DNA of 64,000 nt from Comamonadaceae bacterium G21597-S1 (GTDB lineage: Bacteria; Pseudomonadota; Gammaproteobacteria; Burkholderiales; Burkholderiaceae_C): positions 517,822 through 581,821 of the forward strand of contig JAPWHR010000003.1 in NCBI GenBank assembly GCA_027214345.1, in the 5' to 3' direction. This document shows positions 54,921 to 63,925 of this stretch, piece after piece; position 1 is the stretch's first letter, and the number at the start of each line of letters is the position of its first letter. Under the pieces are notes generated by a model. The model saw nothing but the letters and a program-made list of their open reading frames with translations. It was not told where the DNA came from and did no database searches. A program made the translations under genes and the position numbers.

Positions 54921-56539
54921 AAGACGGGACGCAGACGCTCGGTTCTCTGGTCGGCGACGTGTTCGACGCGCTGCGCCAGGAACGTGTGCAGGCTGTGCCG
55001 ACGATGGAGCCGCGCGAGATCGGCGTCGTGACGTCGGTGGCGACCGGCATCGCGCGGGTCAGTGGCCTGCCGGGTGTCGGCGCGGAGGAACTGCTGCGTT
55101 TCGCCGGCGACGTGTACGGCATCGCCTTCGACATCGAGGAGAACCAGATCGGCGTCGTGCTGCTCGGCGACTACTGGCGCTTGCGCACCGGCGACGAAGT
55201 GCAACGCACCGGCAGAGTGATGGACGTGGCGGTGGGCGAAGCCCTGCTCGGGCGCGTCATCGATCCGCTGGGCCAGCCGCTCGATGGCCGGCCGGCGGTC
55301 GCCAGCACGACCCGCTGGCCGATCGAGCGGCCGGCGACGCCGATCATGGACCGGGCCCCGGTCACCGAGCCGATCCAGACCGGGCTGAAAGTCATCGACG
55401 CCCTGATCCCGATTGGTCGCGGCCAGCGCGAGCTGATCCTGGGTGATCGCCAGACCGGCAAGACCGCGGTGGCGATCGACACCATCCTGAACCAGCGCGG
55501 AAAGGACGTGTTGTGTGTCTATTGCGCGATCGGCCAGCGCGCGTCGGCGGTGGCCAAGGTCGTGTCGACGCTGCGCGATGCCGGCGCCATGGCGTACACG
55601 GTGGTGCTGGTCACCGAGGGCGACGACCCGCCGGGGCTGGCCTATATCGCACCGTATGCGGCCACCAGTATCGCCGAATATTTCATGCAGGCCGGGCGCG
55701 ACGTGCTGATCGTCTACGACGACCTGACCCACCACGCCCGCGCCTACCGCGAACTGTCGCTGCTGCTGCGCCGCCCGCCGGGGCGTGAGGCCTTTCCGGG
55801 CGACATCTTCTACATTCATTCGCGCCTGCTCGAACGGGCGACGCACCTGCGCCCCGAACTCGGCGGCGGCTCGTTGACGGCGCTGCCGATCATCGAAACC
55901 GAGGCGCAGGACATGTCGGCCTACATCCCGACCAACCTGATCTCCATCACCGATGGCCAGGTCTACCTGTCGCCGGGCCTGTTCGAGCTTGGCGTGTTGC
56001 CGGCGGTCGACGTCGGCCGCTCGGTCTCGCGCGTGGGCGGCAAGGCGCAGCGCGCGGCCTACCGCGCGGTGGCAGGCGACCTCAAGCTCGGCTACGCGCA
56101 GTTCGAGGAGCTGGAGACCTTCGCCCGTTTCGGCGCCCGTTTCGACGATGCCACGCGCAAGACGATCGACCACGGCCGGCGCATACGCGCCTGTCTGAAG
56201 CAGTCCGAGTCCGCGCCGCTGTCGCTGGGCGCCCAGATCCTCGTGCTGCTGGCGCTGACGCAAGGCCTGTTCGATGCCGTCGAGCTCGACGCCATGAGCC
56301 AGGCCGAACGCGCCGTGCGTGACGCTGTCGACCAGATACCGCCGCAGGTCGCCGCACGGCTGACGGGCGCCGGCAAGCTGACACAGGCCGACCGCGATTG
56401 CCTGCTGGGCCTGGCGCGCGACGCCCTGGCGCCGCTGGCGGCGCACGGGGATAGCGCGAAGGATGGCGCCGCGCAGCCACGCACGGAGGACCGTGGGGAT
56501 TCGGACGCCGGCGTCGCTGCGCCGACGCCGGCGTCATGA
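54917..56539 (+). CDS. atpA: N-ATPase subunit alpha
   Basis: A 540-residue F1 alpha subunit with the P loop GDRQTGKT at 176-183, the [18 protein letters not shown]-terminal barrel, and the signature [18 protein letters not shown] non-catalytic nucleotide site is expected. A C-terminal extension of about 40 polar residues (AHGDSAKDG...) goes beyond normal alpha subunits. It overlaps atpF and atpG by four bases each. Confidence 0.93.
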   Translation: MKDGTQTLGSLVGDVFDALRQERVQAVPTMEPREIGVVTSVATGIARVSGLPGVGAEELLRFAGDVYGIAFDIEENQIGVVLLGDYWRLRTGDEVQRTGRVMDVAVGEALLGRVIDPLGQPLDGRPAVASTTRWPIERPATPIMDRAPVTEPIQTGLKVIDALIPIGRGQRELILGDRQTGKTAVAIDTILNQRGKDVLCVYCAIGQRASAVAKVVSTLRDAGAMAYTVVLVTEGDDPPGLAYIAPYAATSIAEYFMQAGRDVLIVYDDLTHHARAYRELSLLLRRPPGREAFPGDIFYIHSRLLERATHLRPELGGGSLTALPIIETEAQDMSAYIPTNLISITDGQVYLSPGLFELGVLPAVDVGRSVSRVGGKAQRAAYRAVAGDLKLGYAQFEELETFARFGARFDDATRKTIDHGRRIRACLKQSESAPLSLGAQILVLLALTQGLFDAVELDAMSQAERAVRDAVDQIPPQVAARLTGAGKLTQADRDCLLGLARDALAPLAAHGDSAKDGAAQPRTEDRGDSDAGVAAPTPAS

Positions 56540-57480
56540 GCGACGGCCTGGCGCAGTTGCGCCACACCATGGCCAGCGCCGGCGATCTGCAGTCGGTGGT
56601 GCGCACCATGAAGGCACTCGCGGCAGCGAGCATCGGCCAATACGAGCAGTCCGTGCGCGCCCTGGCGCAATATCACCACACGGTCGCGCTGGGCCTGGGC
56701 GCGTGCCTGCGCGCACAGGCCGCGGCAGCACCGAAGACCGAGGCCGGGCCGCCGCGGCGCACGGTGGCCATTGTGTTTGGCTCCGATCAGGGGCTGGTCG
56801 GCCAGTTCAACGAATCGATTGCCAGCCATGTGCAGCGCACGCTGTCCGCAACGCCCGCCCCGGTGTCGGTCTGGGCCGTCGGCGAGCGGGTGCAGGTGCG
56901 CCTGCGCGACGCGGGCCTGGACGCGGGGCCGGCCTTGACGGTTCCCCAGTCGGTCAAGGGCATCACGCCGCTGGTAGGCGAGATCCTGCTGCAGGCGGTC
57001 CGGCTGACGCAGGCGCAGGAAGCGTCCGAGCTGTTCCTGTTTCACAACCGTCCGGTGTCGGGATCGGTCTGTGAACCGGTGGTCCAGCGTCTGCTGCCGC
57101 TCGACGCCCGTTGGCGCGACGCGATGGTCGGCGTGCCCTGGCCGACGCGGAACCCGCCGCAGGTGGTGTGTGGCGGCGGCGTCACCCTGCGCGTGTTGAT
57201 CGGCGAATACCTGTTCGTGTCCTTGTTCCGGGCCTGTGCCGAGTCACTGGCCAGCGAGAACGCGAGCCGGCTGGCTGCCATGGAACGTGCCGACCGCAAT
57301 ATCTCGGAATTGCAGGGCGACCTGTCGGGTCGCTTCAATCGGTTGCGGCAAAGCCGCATCGACGAGGAATTGTTCGACGTGATCTCCGGCTTCGAGGCGC
57401 TGGCATCGGGGGAAGCCGCAGCGCCCTCCGATGCCACCGAGACCGCGCAGGCTCAGACGCGCTCGAACGGTCCGAGGTAG
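56536..57480 (+). CDS. atpG: N-ATPase subunit gamma
   Basis: A 314-residue central-stalk protein, divergent from housekeeping gamma. The N-terminal helix has the conserved [17 protein letters not shown], a [15 protein letters not shown] segment lies at about 81-95, and the C-terminal helix includes [17 protein letters not shown]. It is the last gene of the operon. Its final 28 bases overlap the 3' end of the convergent pseudouridine synthase gene. Confidence 0.88.
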   Translation: MSDGLAQLRHTMASAGDLQSVVRTMKALAAASIGQYEQSVRALAQYHHTVALGLGACLRAQAAAAPKTEAGPPRRTVAIVFGSDQGLVGQFNESIASHVQRTLSATPAPVSVWAVGERVQVRLRDAGLDAGPALTVPQSVKGITPLVGEILLQAVRLTQAQEASELFLFHNRPVSGSVCEPVVQRLLPLDARWRDAMVGVPWPTRNPPQVVCGGGVTLRVLIGEYLFVSLFRACAESLASENASRLAAMERADRNISELQGDLSGRFNRLRQSRIDEELFDVISGFEALASGEAAAPSDATETAQAQTRSNGPR

Positions 57481-58175
57481 CGCCATTGCCCCGGCGGCAG
57501 GCCGGCCAGCGCCAGCCGGCCGATCCGGATGCGCCGCATCGCGACGATGGTCAGGCCCAGCGGCGCGCACATCTGCCGGATCTGGCCCGGATGGCAACCC
57601 TTGAGTGCGAAACGCAGGCCGGTGACGTCGCCGACCTGGCGGCTGATGCTGACCTTGGCCGGCAACATGGCGCGGCCGTCCACGACCGGCGCACGGTTGA
57701 GCTCGTGCAGGGTTTGCGGCGTGACCGCGCCGGTCACGTCGACGATGACTTCGTGTTCGACCAGTGCCGCGTCCTGCTCCAGCTTGCGTCGCACCGGCCA
57801 CTCCTGGGTGAACACCAGCAGGCCGGTGGCGTCATGTTCAAGTGGCGTGACACCGGTCTGCCGCGTCCGATGTCGCAGCAGCGGCCGCACGCCGCTGGTG
57901 TCGCCAGGCCAATGGTTGGCTGGCGTGAGCAGCTCCACGGCCGCATCGCTGTCGCAGCCGCCGGGTTTGTGCAGCAGCAGGGTCACCGGCAGCACCGGTT
58001 GCGGACGTGCCTGCGGGTCGATGACGATGGTCTCGTCGGTCACACGGGTCTGCGGCGTCTCGATCACCGTGCCGTCAACGCGCACCCATCCGCCCTCGAT
58101 CAGCATCTCGGCTTCACGTCGGGAGCACGGCAGCATTTCGGCCACACGCCGGGCCAGGCGCACGGGTTCGGTCAT
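57453..58175 (-). CDS. RsuA/RluF-family pseudouridine synthase with altered catalytic motif
   Basis: A 240-residue protein with an N-terminal S4 RNA-binding domain (about 1-55, with RREAEMLIEGGWVRVDG) and a pseudouridine synthase domain. The catalytic block, normally GRLDxxTxGLLL, reads TPLEHDATGLLVFTQ: Arg becomes Pro and the catalytic Asp becomes E113. The downstream MCAPLGLTIVAMRRIRIGRLAL block is conserved. It may be catalytically weak or act as an RNA-binding protein. It overlaps atpG tail to tail. Confidence 0.8.
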   Translation of the reverse strand: MTEPVRLARRVAEMLPCSRREAEMLIEGGWVRVDGTVIETPQTRVTDETIVIDPQARPQPVLPVTLLLHKPGGCDSDAAVELLTPANHWPGDTSGVRPLLRHRTRQTGVTPLEHDATGLLVFTQEWPVRRKLEQDAALVEHEVIVDVTGAVTPQTLHELNRAPVVDGRAMLPAKVSISRQVGDVTGLRFALKGCHPGQIRQMCAPLGLTIVAMRRIRIGRLALAGLPPGQWRYLGPFERV

Positions 58176-58262
58176 GAGGGCATACTGGGCATGGAGCCGC
58201 CCAGTTTAGGGCTTGTGCGGGCCAGCCGGTCGGCTGATCTGCCGCGGGGCCAGGAGGATGTG

Positions 58263-58916
58263 ATGGAGGGAGTCGTGTCGAAGCCGATGTCGCCCGGGCG
58301 GCCGGAGTCGGAGTCGGGGTTGGTCGTGGCCGTCATGGGCGCGGAATGCACGGGCAAGAGTACCTTGGCGGGGCAATTGGCCGCTGCGCTGCAGGGCCGG
58401 GGGATTGCGGCCGTGGTGGTTCCCGAGGTGCTGCGCGCGTTCAGCGACCGCCTGGGCCGCACGCCCCTGGCCGGCGAGCAACGGGCGATCGCCGAGCTGC
58501 AGACGCAACAGATCGCGCAGGCCGCGGCACGGCACCCGGTGGTGATCGCCGACACCACCGCCTTGATGACCGCCGTCTACAGCGAGCAGGTCTTTGGCGA
58601 TGGCGGGTTGTATGCCCAGGCCGAACGCGCGCACCGGCTCTGCGCGCTGACGCTGGTGGCCGCTCCGGACCTGCCCTGGCAGAGCGATGGCCACCAGCGC
58701 GACGGGCCGGCAGTGCGGCTGGCGGTGGACCGCCTGCTGCGCCGGGCGCTGGATCGGTCCGCAATTGCGTACACGACGGTCTCCGGTACCGGCGCAGCAC
58801 GTCTGCAGGCCGCGTGGACGGTGGTGCGTTGTGCGATGGCCGCGTTGCCGACCGATCCTGTAGGACACGACCTACAGCTCGGCCCGTGTGCGCCCGATAC
58901 GCCTACGGCACAATGA
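58263..58916 (+). CDS. NadR-like P-loop NTPase/kinase
   Basis: A 217-residue protein. The P loop GAECTGKST lies at about 25-33, followed by VVPEVLRAFSDRLGR, QTQQIAQAA and VIADTTALMTAVYSEQVFG. This pattern matches the nucleoside-kinase domain of NadR (AAA_28), which phosphorylates nicotinamide riboside. The adenylyltransferase and HTH parts of NadR are missing, so the substrate is open. AGGAGG precedes the ATG. It diverges from the pseudouridine synthase gene. Confidence 0.7.
   Translation: MEGVVSKPMSPGRPESESGLVVAVMGAECTGKSTLAGQLAAALQGRGIAAVVVPEVLRAFSDRLGRTPLAGEQRAIAELQTQQIAQAAARHPVVIADTTALMTAVYSEQVFGDGGLYAQAERAHRLCALTLVAAPDLPWQSDGHQRDGPAVRLAVDRLLRRALDRSAIAYTTVSGTGAARLQAAWTVVRCAMAALPTDPVGHDLQLGPCAPDTPTAQ
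58858..58877. promoter_or_regulatory. Palindrome upstream of the two-component cluster
   Basis: CTGTAGG-acacga-CCTACAG is a perfect 7-bp dyad at the 3' end of the NTPase gene, about 180 bases before the receiver gene. The form suits a LuxR/NarL-type dimer. It could instead be a hairpin in the NTPase mRNA. Confidence 0.35.
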
Positions 58917-59057
58917 TCGGCATACTTGCGTCATTATCATGATGCTGTTTCATTGCCTTGCCTGTGACCCGTTGCGCGCCGACATCGCCGGAGCGATTGC
59001 CGCACCGCGCTGGGACCCGTACTGAAAAGCCTCTTCTGCCGAGCGTTCGATCACACC

Positions 59058-59459
59058 ATGCCGGTCATACAAGCCTTTATCGTCGAGGACAGCGCGGTCA
59101 TTCTGGACAGCCTGGTTGCCATGCTCGAGGAAATGGTGCCGGTCAAGGTGGTCGGCACGGCGGACAACGAGGCGACCGCCGTGACGTGGCTGCAGGACCC
59201 GGACAAGGCCTGCGACCTGGTCATCGTCGACATCTTCCTCAAGCGCGGCTCGGGCCTGGGGGTGCTCAAGGCGCTGCAGGGGTCGGCGGCCGAGCGCCGT
59301 GTCGTGGTGCTGAGCAACTATGCGACGGCCGACATGCGGCGCACCTGCCTGCAGCTGGGCGCCGATCGGGTGTTCGACAAATCCAACGAGATCGACGCCC
59401 TGGTGCTGTATTGCCACCGCCTGGCGACCGGCGAGACCGGACCCGGCGTGCTGGCGTGA
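59058..59459 (+). CDS. Single-domain response regulator
   Basis: A 133-residue receiver domain without an output domain. The acidic residues E10-D11, phosphoacceptor D58 (LVIVDIFLKRGSG) and switch residues in VVLSNYA are present, while the conserved lysine falls in VFDKSN. It probably acts through protein contacts or as a phosphate sink for the kinase at 60.2 kb. It is the plus-strand member of a three-gene signalling cluster. The 141 bases before it hold an AT-rich patch but no certain promoter. Confidence 0.85.
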   Translation: MPVIQAFIVEDSAVILDSLVAMLEEMVPVKVVGTADNEATAVTWLQDPDKACDLVIVDIFLKRGSGLGVLKALQGSAAERRVVVLSNYATADMRRTCLQLGADRVFDKSNEIDALVLYCHRLATGETGPGVLA

Positions 59460-59464
59460 CGACC

Positions 59465-60097
59465 TTACTGGATGAGCCCGTTCTTCAGCGCGTAGTAAGT
59501 CAGGTCGCTGTTCGACGAGAGCTGCATCTTCTCCATGATCCGGGTGCGATACGTGCTGACCGTCTTGACGCTGAGCGACAGCCCGACCGCCAGCTGGCCG
59601 ATTGTCTCGCCCTTGGCCAGGCGCAGGAACACCTGCAGTTCGCGTTCCGAAAGCTGTTCGTGCGGCGGCCGGTCGTCGCCGCCGGCAAGGTTGTCGGCCA
59701 GCCGCTCGGCCACGCCGGCGGTAATGTACTTGCGGCCCCGGACCACGGTACGGATGGCCTGCACCACCTCTTCGGGGTCGCAGTCCTTGTTCAGGTATCC
59801 GCTGGCACCCTGGCGCAGCAAGGTGGTGGCGTAATGTTCTTCGGGAAACCCGCTCAGGATCAATACCGGCAGGTCGGGTGCGCGGGCGCGGATCGCGACC
59901 AGTGCATCGACGCCGCCGCTGCCGGGCATGGAAAGATCCATCAGGATCACGTCGACCTCGCCCTTGCGCACGATGTCGAGCGCCTCGCGGCCGTTGGACG
60001 CTTCCGCGACGACCGAGAAGTCGCTCTGGTCGGAGAAAAACTGGCGCAAGCCGGCGCGGACCATCGAGTGGTCGTCAACGATTGCGATGCGGATCAT
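59465..60097 (-). CDS. NarL/FixJ-family response regulator
   Basis: A 210-residue regulator with a receiver domain (D8-D9, phosphoacceptor D54, Lys in YLNKDCDPEE) and a C-terminal LuxR-type helix-turn-helix (about 146-205; LSERELQVFLRLAKGETIGQLA, VKTVSTYRTRIMEKM). It resembles UvrY/NarL-type regulators. It diverges from the histidine kinase gene with 62 bases between starts, and is likely its cognate partner. AGGAGG-like sequence precedes the start. Confidence 0.88.
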   Translation of the reverse strand: MIRIAIVDDHSMVRAGLRQFFSDQSDFSVVAEASNGREALDIVRKGEVDVILMDLSMPGSGGVDALVAIRARAPDLPVLILSGFPEEHYATTLLRQGASGYLNKDCDPEEVVQAIRTVVRGRKYITAGVAERLADNLAGGDDRPPHEQLSERELQVFLRLAKGETIGQLAVGLSLSVKTVSTYRTRIMEKMQLSSNSDLTYYALKNGLIQ

Positions 60098-60159
60098 GCT
60101 GTCCTCCTGGTTGAATTCGCCGATGATCCCACAATCCGTTGCATGGATCCGGGCGAAAC

Positions 60160-61524
60160 ATGAAGCGTCGGCTGCGTCACAACACCCTGGTTTTCTCGCT
60201 GGCCTGCCTGGCCGCGCTGGCCATCATCCTGGTCAGCGAGAGTGCCTACTGGCAATCGGTCGACGGGCTGGACAAGGTGAACTCCCACCGCTCGGCGCAA
60301 AACAACATCCAGGCCCTGGTGCAGGGCATCGTCGACGCCGAGACCGGTACCCGGGGCTACCTGCTCACCGGCAGCCCCGACTATCTGCAGCCTTACCGTC
60401 AGGCATTGCGACAGGTCGATGCGTCGATGCAACTCATTGACGCGACCTACGGCGCATCGTCGGCGCATGCGCTGCAACTGGAGCAACTGCACGAGCTCAC
60501 GCGTGCCAAGTTGTCCGAACTGGCACTGACGATTCGCCTGGTCGACGAGGGGCGGACCAAGGCTACGGCCGACATCGTCATGAGCGGCATCGGCAAGGAG
60601 AAGATGGATGAACTGCGTGCCGTCGGAGACGCCTTGGTCGCCAGCGAGTCCGGCAATATCGACCGCAGCCGCAACGACGTGTACCGCACCTTGCTGCTGA
60701 GCCGCTTCGCCATCATGGCGCTGTGCGCCGCCGGTTTGCTGTCGCTGTTCATGTATCTGCGCCAGACCATTGCGCTCAAGCGCCAGCAACTCGAGCAACA
60801 GCGCCTGGTGCAGGCCGAGCGCGATCGCCTGGAGCGTGAGGTCGGCGAGCGCACGGCGCAACTGGTGGAGCTGACGCAGCATATCCAGTCGGCGCGCGAG
60901 GATGAACGCCAGCGGCTGGCGCGCAACCTGCACGACGACCTGGGTTCGATGCTGACCTCGGCCAAACTCGACGCCGCGCGCATCAAGTCGCGCATCGCCA
61001 CCAGCGCGCCGGAGGCCCTGGACCTGCTGGCCCATCTCGTGTCCACGCTCAACAGCGGCATCGCGCTCGGTCGCGGCATCATCGAGGACCTGCGTCCGTC
61101 GGCGCTGGGCAACCTGGGACTGGTTCCTGCGCTGGACATCCTGGCGCGCGAATATGCTCAGCAGTCGGGCGTGCAGGTGCATTGCGATCTGGTGCCGGTG
61201 ACATTGGCGCCTGATGCGGAGTTGACCGTGTACCGGCTGGTCCAGGAGGCCATCACCAATATCGCCAAGTATGCGCAGGCGCGCCAGGTCTGGATCCGGC
61301 TGCTGGCCGACGACGGCATGGTCGACGTCTCGGTCCGGGACGATGGCGTCGGTTTCGACCCGCAAGGCAAGCGAAGCTCGGCTTATGGATTGATGGGCAT
61401 GCGGTATCGTGTCGGGGCCCTCGGGGGCAGCCTGATCCTGGTGTCCAGGCCCGGCCAGGGCGCGTTGATCCGTGCCCGCATTCCTCAGGCCGTCGTGCAG
61501 CAGGAAGAGCCCGCCGGCACCTGA
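60160..61524 (+). CDS. CHASE3-domain sensor histidine kinase (NarX/DegS type)
   Basis: A 454-residue membrane kinase. Transmembrane helices at about 9-27 and 180-200 enclose a CHASE3 sensor domain with VDAETGTRGYLLTGSPDYLQPY. A coiled coil is followed by a HisKA_3 domain (REDERQRLARNLHDDLG, phosphorylated H258) and an ATPase domain (QEAITNIAKYAQA, DDGVGFDP). This class pairs with NarL-type regulators such as the divergent neighbour. The ATG at 60160 (MKRRLRHN) is preferred; a TTG at 60139 is possible. Confidence 0.88.
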   Translation: MKRRLRHNTLVFSLACLAALAIILVSESAYWQSVDGLDKVNSHRSAQNNIQALVQGIVDAETGTRGYLLTGSPDYLQPYRQALRQVDASMQLIDATYGASSAHALQLEQLHELTRAKLSELALTIRLVDEGRTKATADIVMSGIGKEKMDELRAVGDALVASESGNIDRSRNDVYRTLLLSRFAIMALCAAGLLSLFMYLRQTIALKRQQLEQQRLVQAERDRLEREVGERTAQLVELTQHIQSAREDERQRLARNLHDDLGSMLTSAKLDAARIKSRIATSAPEALDLLAHLVSTLNSGIALGRGIIEDLRPSALGNLGLVPALDILAREYAQQSGVQVHCDLVPVTLAPDAELTVYRLVQEAITNIAKYAQARQVWIRLLADDGMVDVSVRDDGVGFDPQGKRSSAYGLMGMRYRVGALGGSLILVSRPGQGALIRARIPQAVVQQEEPAGT

Positions 61525-61557
61525 CGCGCGGGTGGCGGGAATCGGGTCCCCGTGCCG

Positions 61558-62976
61558 TCAGGCCTGGTCCGGGCCGGGGTCGCGTGCCTCGGGCGCCAGC
61601 ATCTGCTGCGGGTCGACCCAGCGGTCGAACTGCTCGGCCGTCACGGTGCCGAGCGCCAGGGCTGCCTCCCGCAGGCTGCTGCCGTCGTAGTGGGCCTTCT
61701 TGGCAATCTGTGCCGCACGGTCGTAACCGATATGCGGCGCCAGCGCGGTGACCAGCATCAGCGAGCTGTCCAGCGACGCCTGCAGCCGTGGCAGGTTCGG
61801 GCGCAGGCCGGCCACGCAATGCGCCGTAAAGCTGCGCATGGCGTCCGACAGCAGGCGCAGGCTGTCGAGCGTGTCGTGGATGATCAGCGGCTTGTAGACG
61901 TTGAGCTCGAACTGGCCCTGGCTCGCCGCAAAACCGATCGCGACGTCGTGCCCGAACACCTGTGCGCAGACCATGGTGAGCGCCTCGACCTGGGTCGGAT
62001 TCACCTTGCCCGGCATGATCGAGCTGCCCGGTTCGTTCTCGGGCAATTGCAGCTCGCCCAGGCCGGCGCGCGGGCCGCTGCCCATCAGGCGGATGTCGTT
62101 GCCGATCTTGGTCAGCGCCACGGCGAGCATCCGCAGCGCACCGTGGAACGCGACCAGCGCTTCGTGGCCGGCCATGGCGGCGAACAGGTTGGTCGATTGC
62201 ACCAGCGGCAGCTGCAGTTCCCGTGCCAGCCGCGCCGCGACCCGCGAGCCGAACTGCGCATGGGTGTTCAAGCCGGTGCCCACCGCCGTGCCGCCGATGG
62301 CCAGGGCATGGACGGCTGGCAAGGTCTGCCGGATCTGCTGCTCGCACGACGCAAGCTGCGCCGCATAACCGCCGAATTCCTGGCCCAGCCGGATCGGTGT
62401 GGCGTCCTGCAGATGGGTGCGCGCAATCTTGACCGTCTCGTGCCAGGCCGTGGCCTTGTCCGCCAGCGCGACCCGCAGTGCCTCCAGCGCCGGCAATAAC
62501 GCGTCGGCTGTCTGGCGCGCTACCGCGACATGCATGGCCGTGGGAAACACGTCGTTTGACGACTGTCCCAGGTTGACCTCGTCGTTGGGATGCACGGCCG
62601 CGCAGTCCGGCGCGTCGGTGCGCAGCAGCAGGGTCGCCAGACGTGCAACCACCTCGTTCACGTTCATGTTGCTCTGGGTGCCCGACCCCGTCTGCCAGAC
62701 CGACAGCGGGAAGGCGTCGTCGTGTTCCGCGAGCGCAACGGCACGCGCCGCCTGCGCGATCGCGTGTGCACGGTCGGGCGCCAGTCGGCCCAGTTCCCGA
62801 TTGACCCCGGCCGCCGCCCATTTGATCCAGGCCAGCGCGTGGATCTGCGCCAACGGCATGCGTTGCTCGCCGATGGCGAAGAAATGCTGGCTGCGTGCGG
62901 TCTGGGCTCCCCACAAGGCGTCTGCCGGCACCTCGATGGGGCCGAAGCTGTCGGTTTCGGTACGGGTGGTGCTCAT
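61558..62976 (-). CDS. fumC: Fumarate hydratase, class II
   Basis: A 472-residue iron-independent fumarase, interconverting fumarate and malate in the TCA cycle. It has the N-terminal [33 protein letters not shown], and the superfamily signature [13 protein letters not shown] with the catalytic serine. The length is as expected for FumC. The ATG at 62976 gives the family's start. It converges on the kinase gene with a 33-base gap. Confidence 0.95.
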   Translation of the reverse strand: MSTTRTETDSFGPIEVPADALWGAQTARSQHFFAIGEQRMPLAQIHALAWIKWAAAGVNRELGRLAPDRAHAIAQAARAVALAEHDDAFPLSVWQTGSGTQSNMNVNEVVARLATLLLRTDAPDCAAVHPNDEVNLGQSSNDVFPTAMHVAVARQTADALLPALEALRVALADKATAWHETVKIARTHLQDATPIRLGQEFGGYAAQLASCEQQIRQTLPAVHALAIGGTAVGTGLNTHAQFGSRVAARLARELQLPLVQSTNLFAAMAGHEALVAFHGALRMLAVALTKIGNDIRLMGSGPRAGLGELQLPENEPGSSIMPGKVNPTQVEALTMVCAQVFGHDVAIGFAASQGQFELNVYKPLIIHDTLDSLRLLSDAMRSFTAHCVAGLRPNLPRLQASLDSSLMLVTALAPHIGYDRAAQIAKKAHYDGSSLREAALALGTVTAEQFDRWVDPQQMLAPEARDPGPDQA

Positions 62977-63106
62977 GGTCGTATCTCCGCTACGGGCTGT
63001 TCATGCTAATGCAGAAGCGGCCGCCCCGTGTCGACGCCGGGTGGCGCGATGGCCGCCCACGCGCTGGTACGGTGGGTGATGCCGGACTGCGCGCCGACGC
63101 GGCTTC

Positions 63107-63164
63107 GTCCTACGCCGCCGGGCGGCGGCCACCGATGTCGTGTGCGAGAGGCAAAACCTACAGT
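63107..63164 (+). promoter_or_regulatory. Probable promoter region of the BON lipoprotein gene
   Basis: The 241-base gap 62977-63217 contains GTCCTAC (63107-63113) and CCTACAG (63157-63163), matching the half-sites of the palindrome at 58858. TACAGT (63159-63164) is a reasonable -10. A GCACAC-ggtgtgc dyad lies between it and the gene. Confidence 0.35.
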
Positions 63165-63217
63165 GGAGCCATGGACAGCGCACACGGTGTGCGTACCACA
63201 CACCCCAGGAGGAACCC

Positions 63218-63532
63218 ATGACCATTCGAACCACTTTTGCCGCAACCATTGCCGCCGCCGTCCTGCTGACTGCGACCGGTTGTGCGGTCTCGCGCGGCCA
63301 GCAGACTGTCGGCGGTTATGTCGACGACGCCGGGATCACGACCCTGGTGAAGAGCCGCATGCTGGAGGACAAGCAGGTGGCCGGCACATCGATTTCCGTC
63401 GAAACACTCAACGGCACCGTGATGTTGTCCGGTTTCGCCAAGAACGCCACCGAGAAAGCCGCCGCCGAACGCATCGCGCGGGGTGTCAGCGGCGTCAAGC
63501 GTGTCGACAACGAAATCGCGATCCGGCCCTGA
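63218..63532 (+). CDS. BON-domain lipoprotein
   Basis: A 104-residue lipoprotein. The signal peptide ends with lipobox LTATGCAVS (Cys at about 23). A single BON domain (about 35-104) follows, with ITTLVKSRMLEDKQVAG, SVETLNGTVMLSGFAKNATEKAAAERIA and VSGVKRVDNEIAI. BON domains bind phospholipid membranes; such proteins are often induced by osmotic or envelope stress. AGGAGG precedes the ATG. A glycine-zipper lipoprotein follows. Confidence 0.88.
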   Translation: MTIRTTFAATIAAAVLLTATGCAVSRGQQTVGGYVDDAGITTLVKSRMLEDKQVAGTSISVETLNGTVMLSGFAKNATEKAAAERIARGVSGVKRVDNEIAIRP

Positions 63533-63630
63533 GGCCTGTGCGCATCGGTGGACGTGCTTCGCTGCAGAACGTCGCCGGTGGGCCGTGCCAACTCTCGAGG
63601 CTGCAGCATCAGCATGAAAAGGACATCACG

Positions 63631-63858
63631 ATGAAAAACTTTGACAAGAGATCCATGACGATGCCGGCACTGGCGCTGGCTGCGGTACTGGGCCTGGCCG
63701 GTTGCGCCGGCATGACGACCCAGGAGAAAGGCACGCTGACCGGAGCCACGGTCGGTGGGGTGGTCGGCAACGTGTTGTGCGGCGGGATCGCCTGCACGGG
63801 CGCCGGCGCTGCGGTCGGCGGCGTGATCGGCCATGAGGTCACCAAGGGCAAGAAGTAG
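63631..63858 (+). CDS. Glycine-zipper (2TM) small lipoprotein
   Basis: A 75-residue protein. It has a signal peptide with lipobox GLAGCAGM (Cys at about 25), then a Gly-rich stretch GTLTGATVGGVVGNVL and GAGAAVGGVIGHEV typical of the OmpA-linked glycine-zipper family. It is probably anchored in the outer membrane; its function is unknown, and it resembles osmotically inducible lipoproteins. The ATG at 63631 follows a weak AAAGGA. An intrinsic terminator lies 33 bases after the stop. Confidence 0.8.
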   Translation: MKNFDKRSMTMPALALAAVLGLAGCAGMTTQEKGTLTGATVGGVVGNVLCGGIACTGAGAAVGGVIGHEVTKGKK

Positions 63859-63891
63859 AACAATGGGAGCGACGGGGGCGAAAGTCCTTGG

Positions 63892-63924
63892 CGCAGGCAC
63901 CGTGAGGTGCCTGCGTTTTTTTTT
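63892..63924 (+). terminator. Intrinsic terminator after the glycine-zipper gene
   Basis: CGCAGGCACC-gtga-GGTGCCTGCG makes a perfect 10-bp stem with a tetraloop, followed directly by nine T residues (63916-63924). It ends the small lipoprotein transcript and also appears to be the target of the intron that follows. Confidence 0.92.
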
Positions 63925-63925
63925 G

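Noticed and set aside
63028..63858. A 276-codon frame running through the BON gene into the glycine-zipper gene
   Set aside because: Only its last 75 codons, from the ATG at 63631, have a signal peptide and family features; the earlier part is out of frame with the BON gene.
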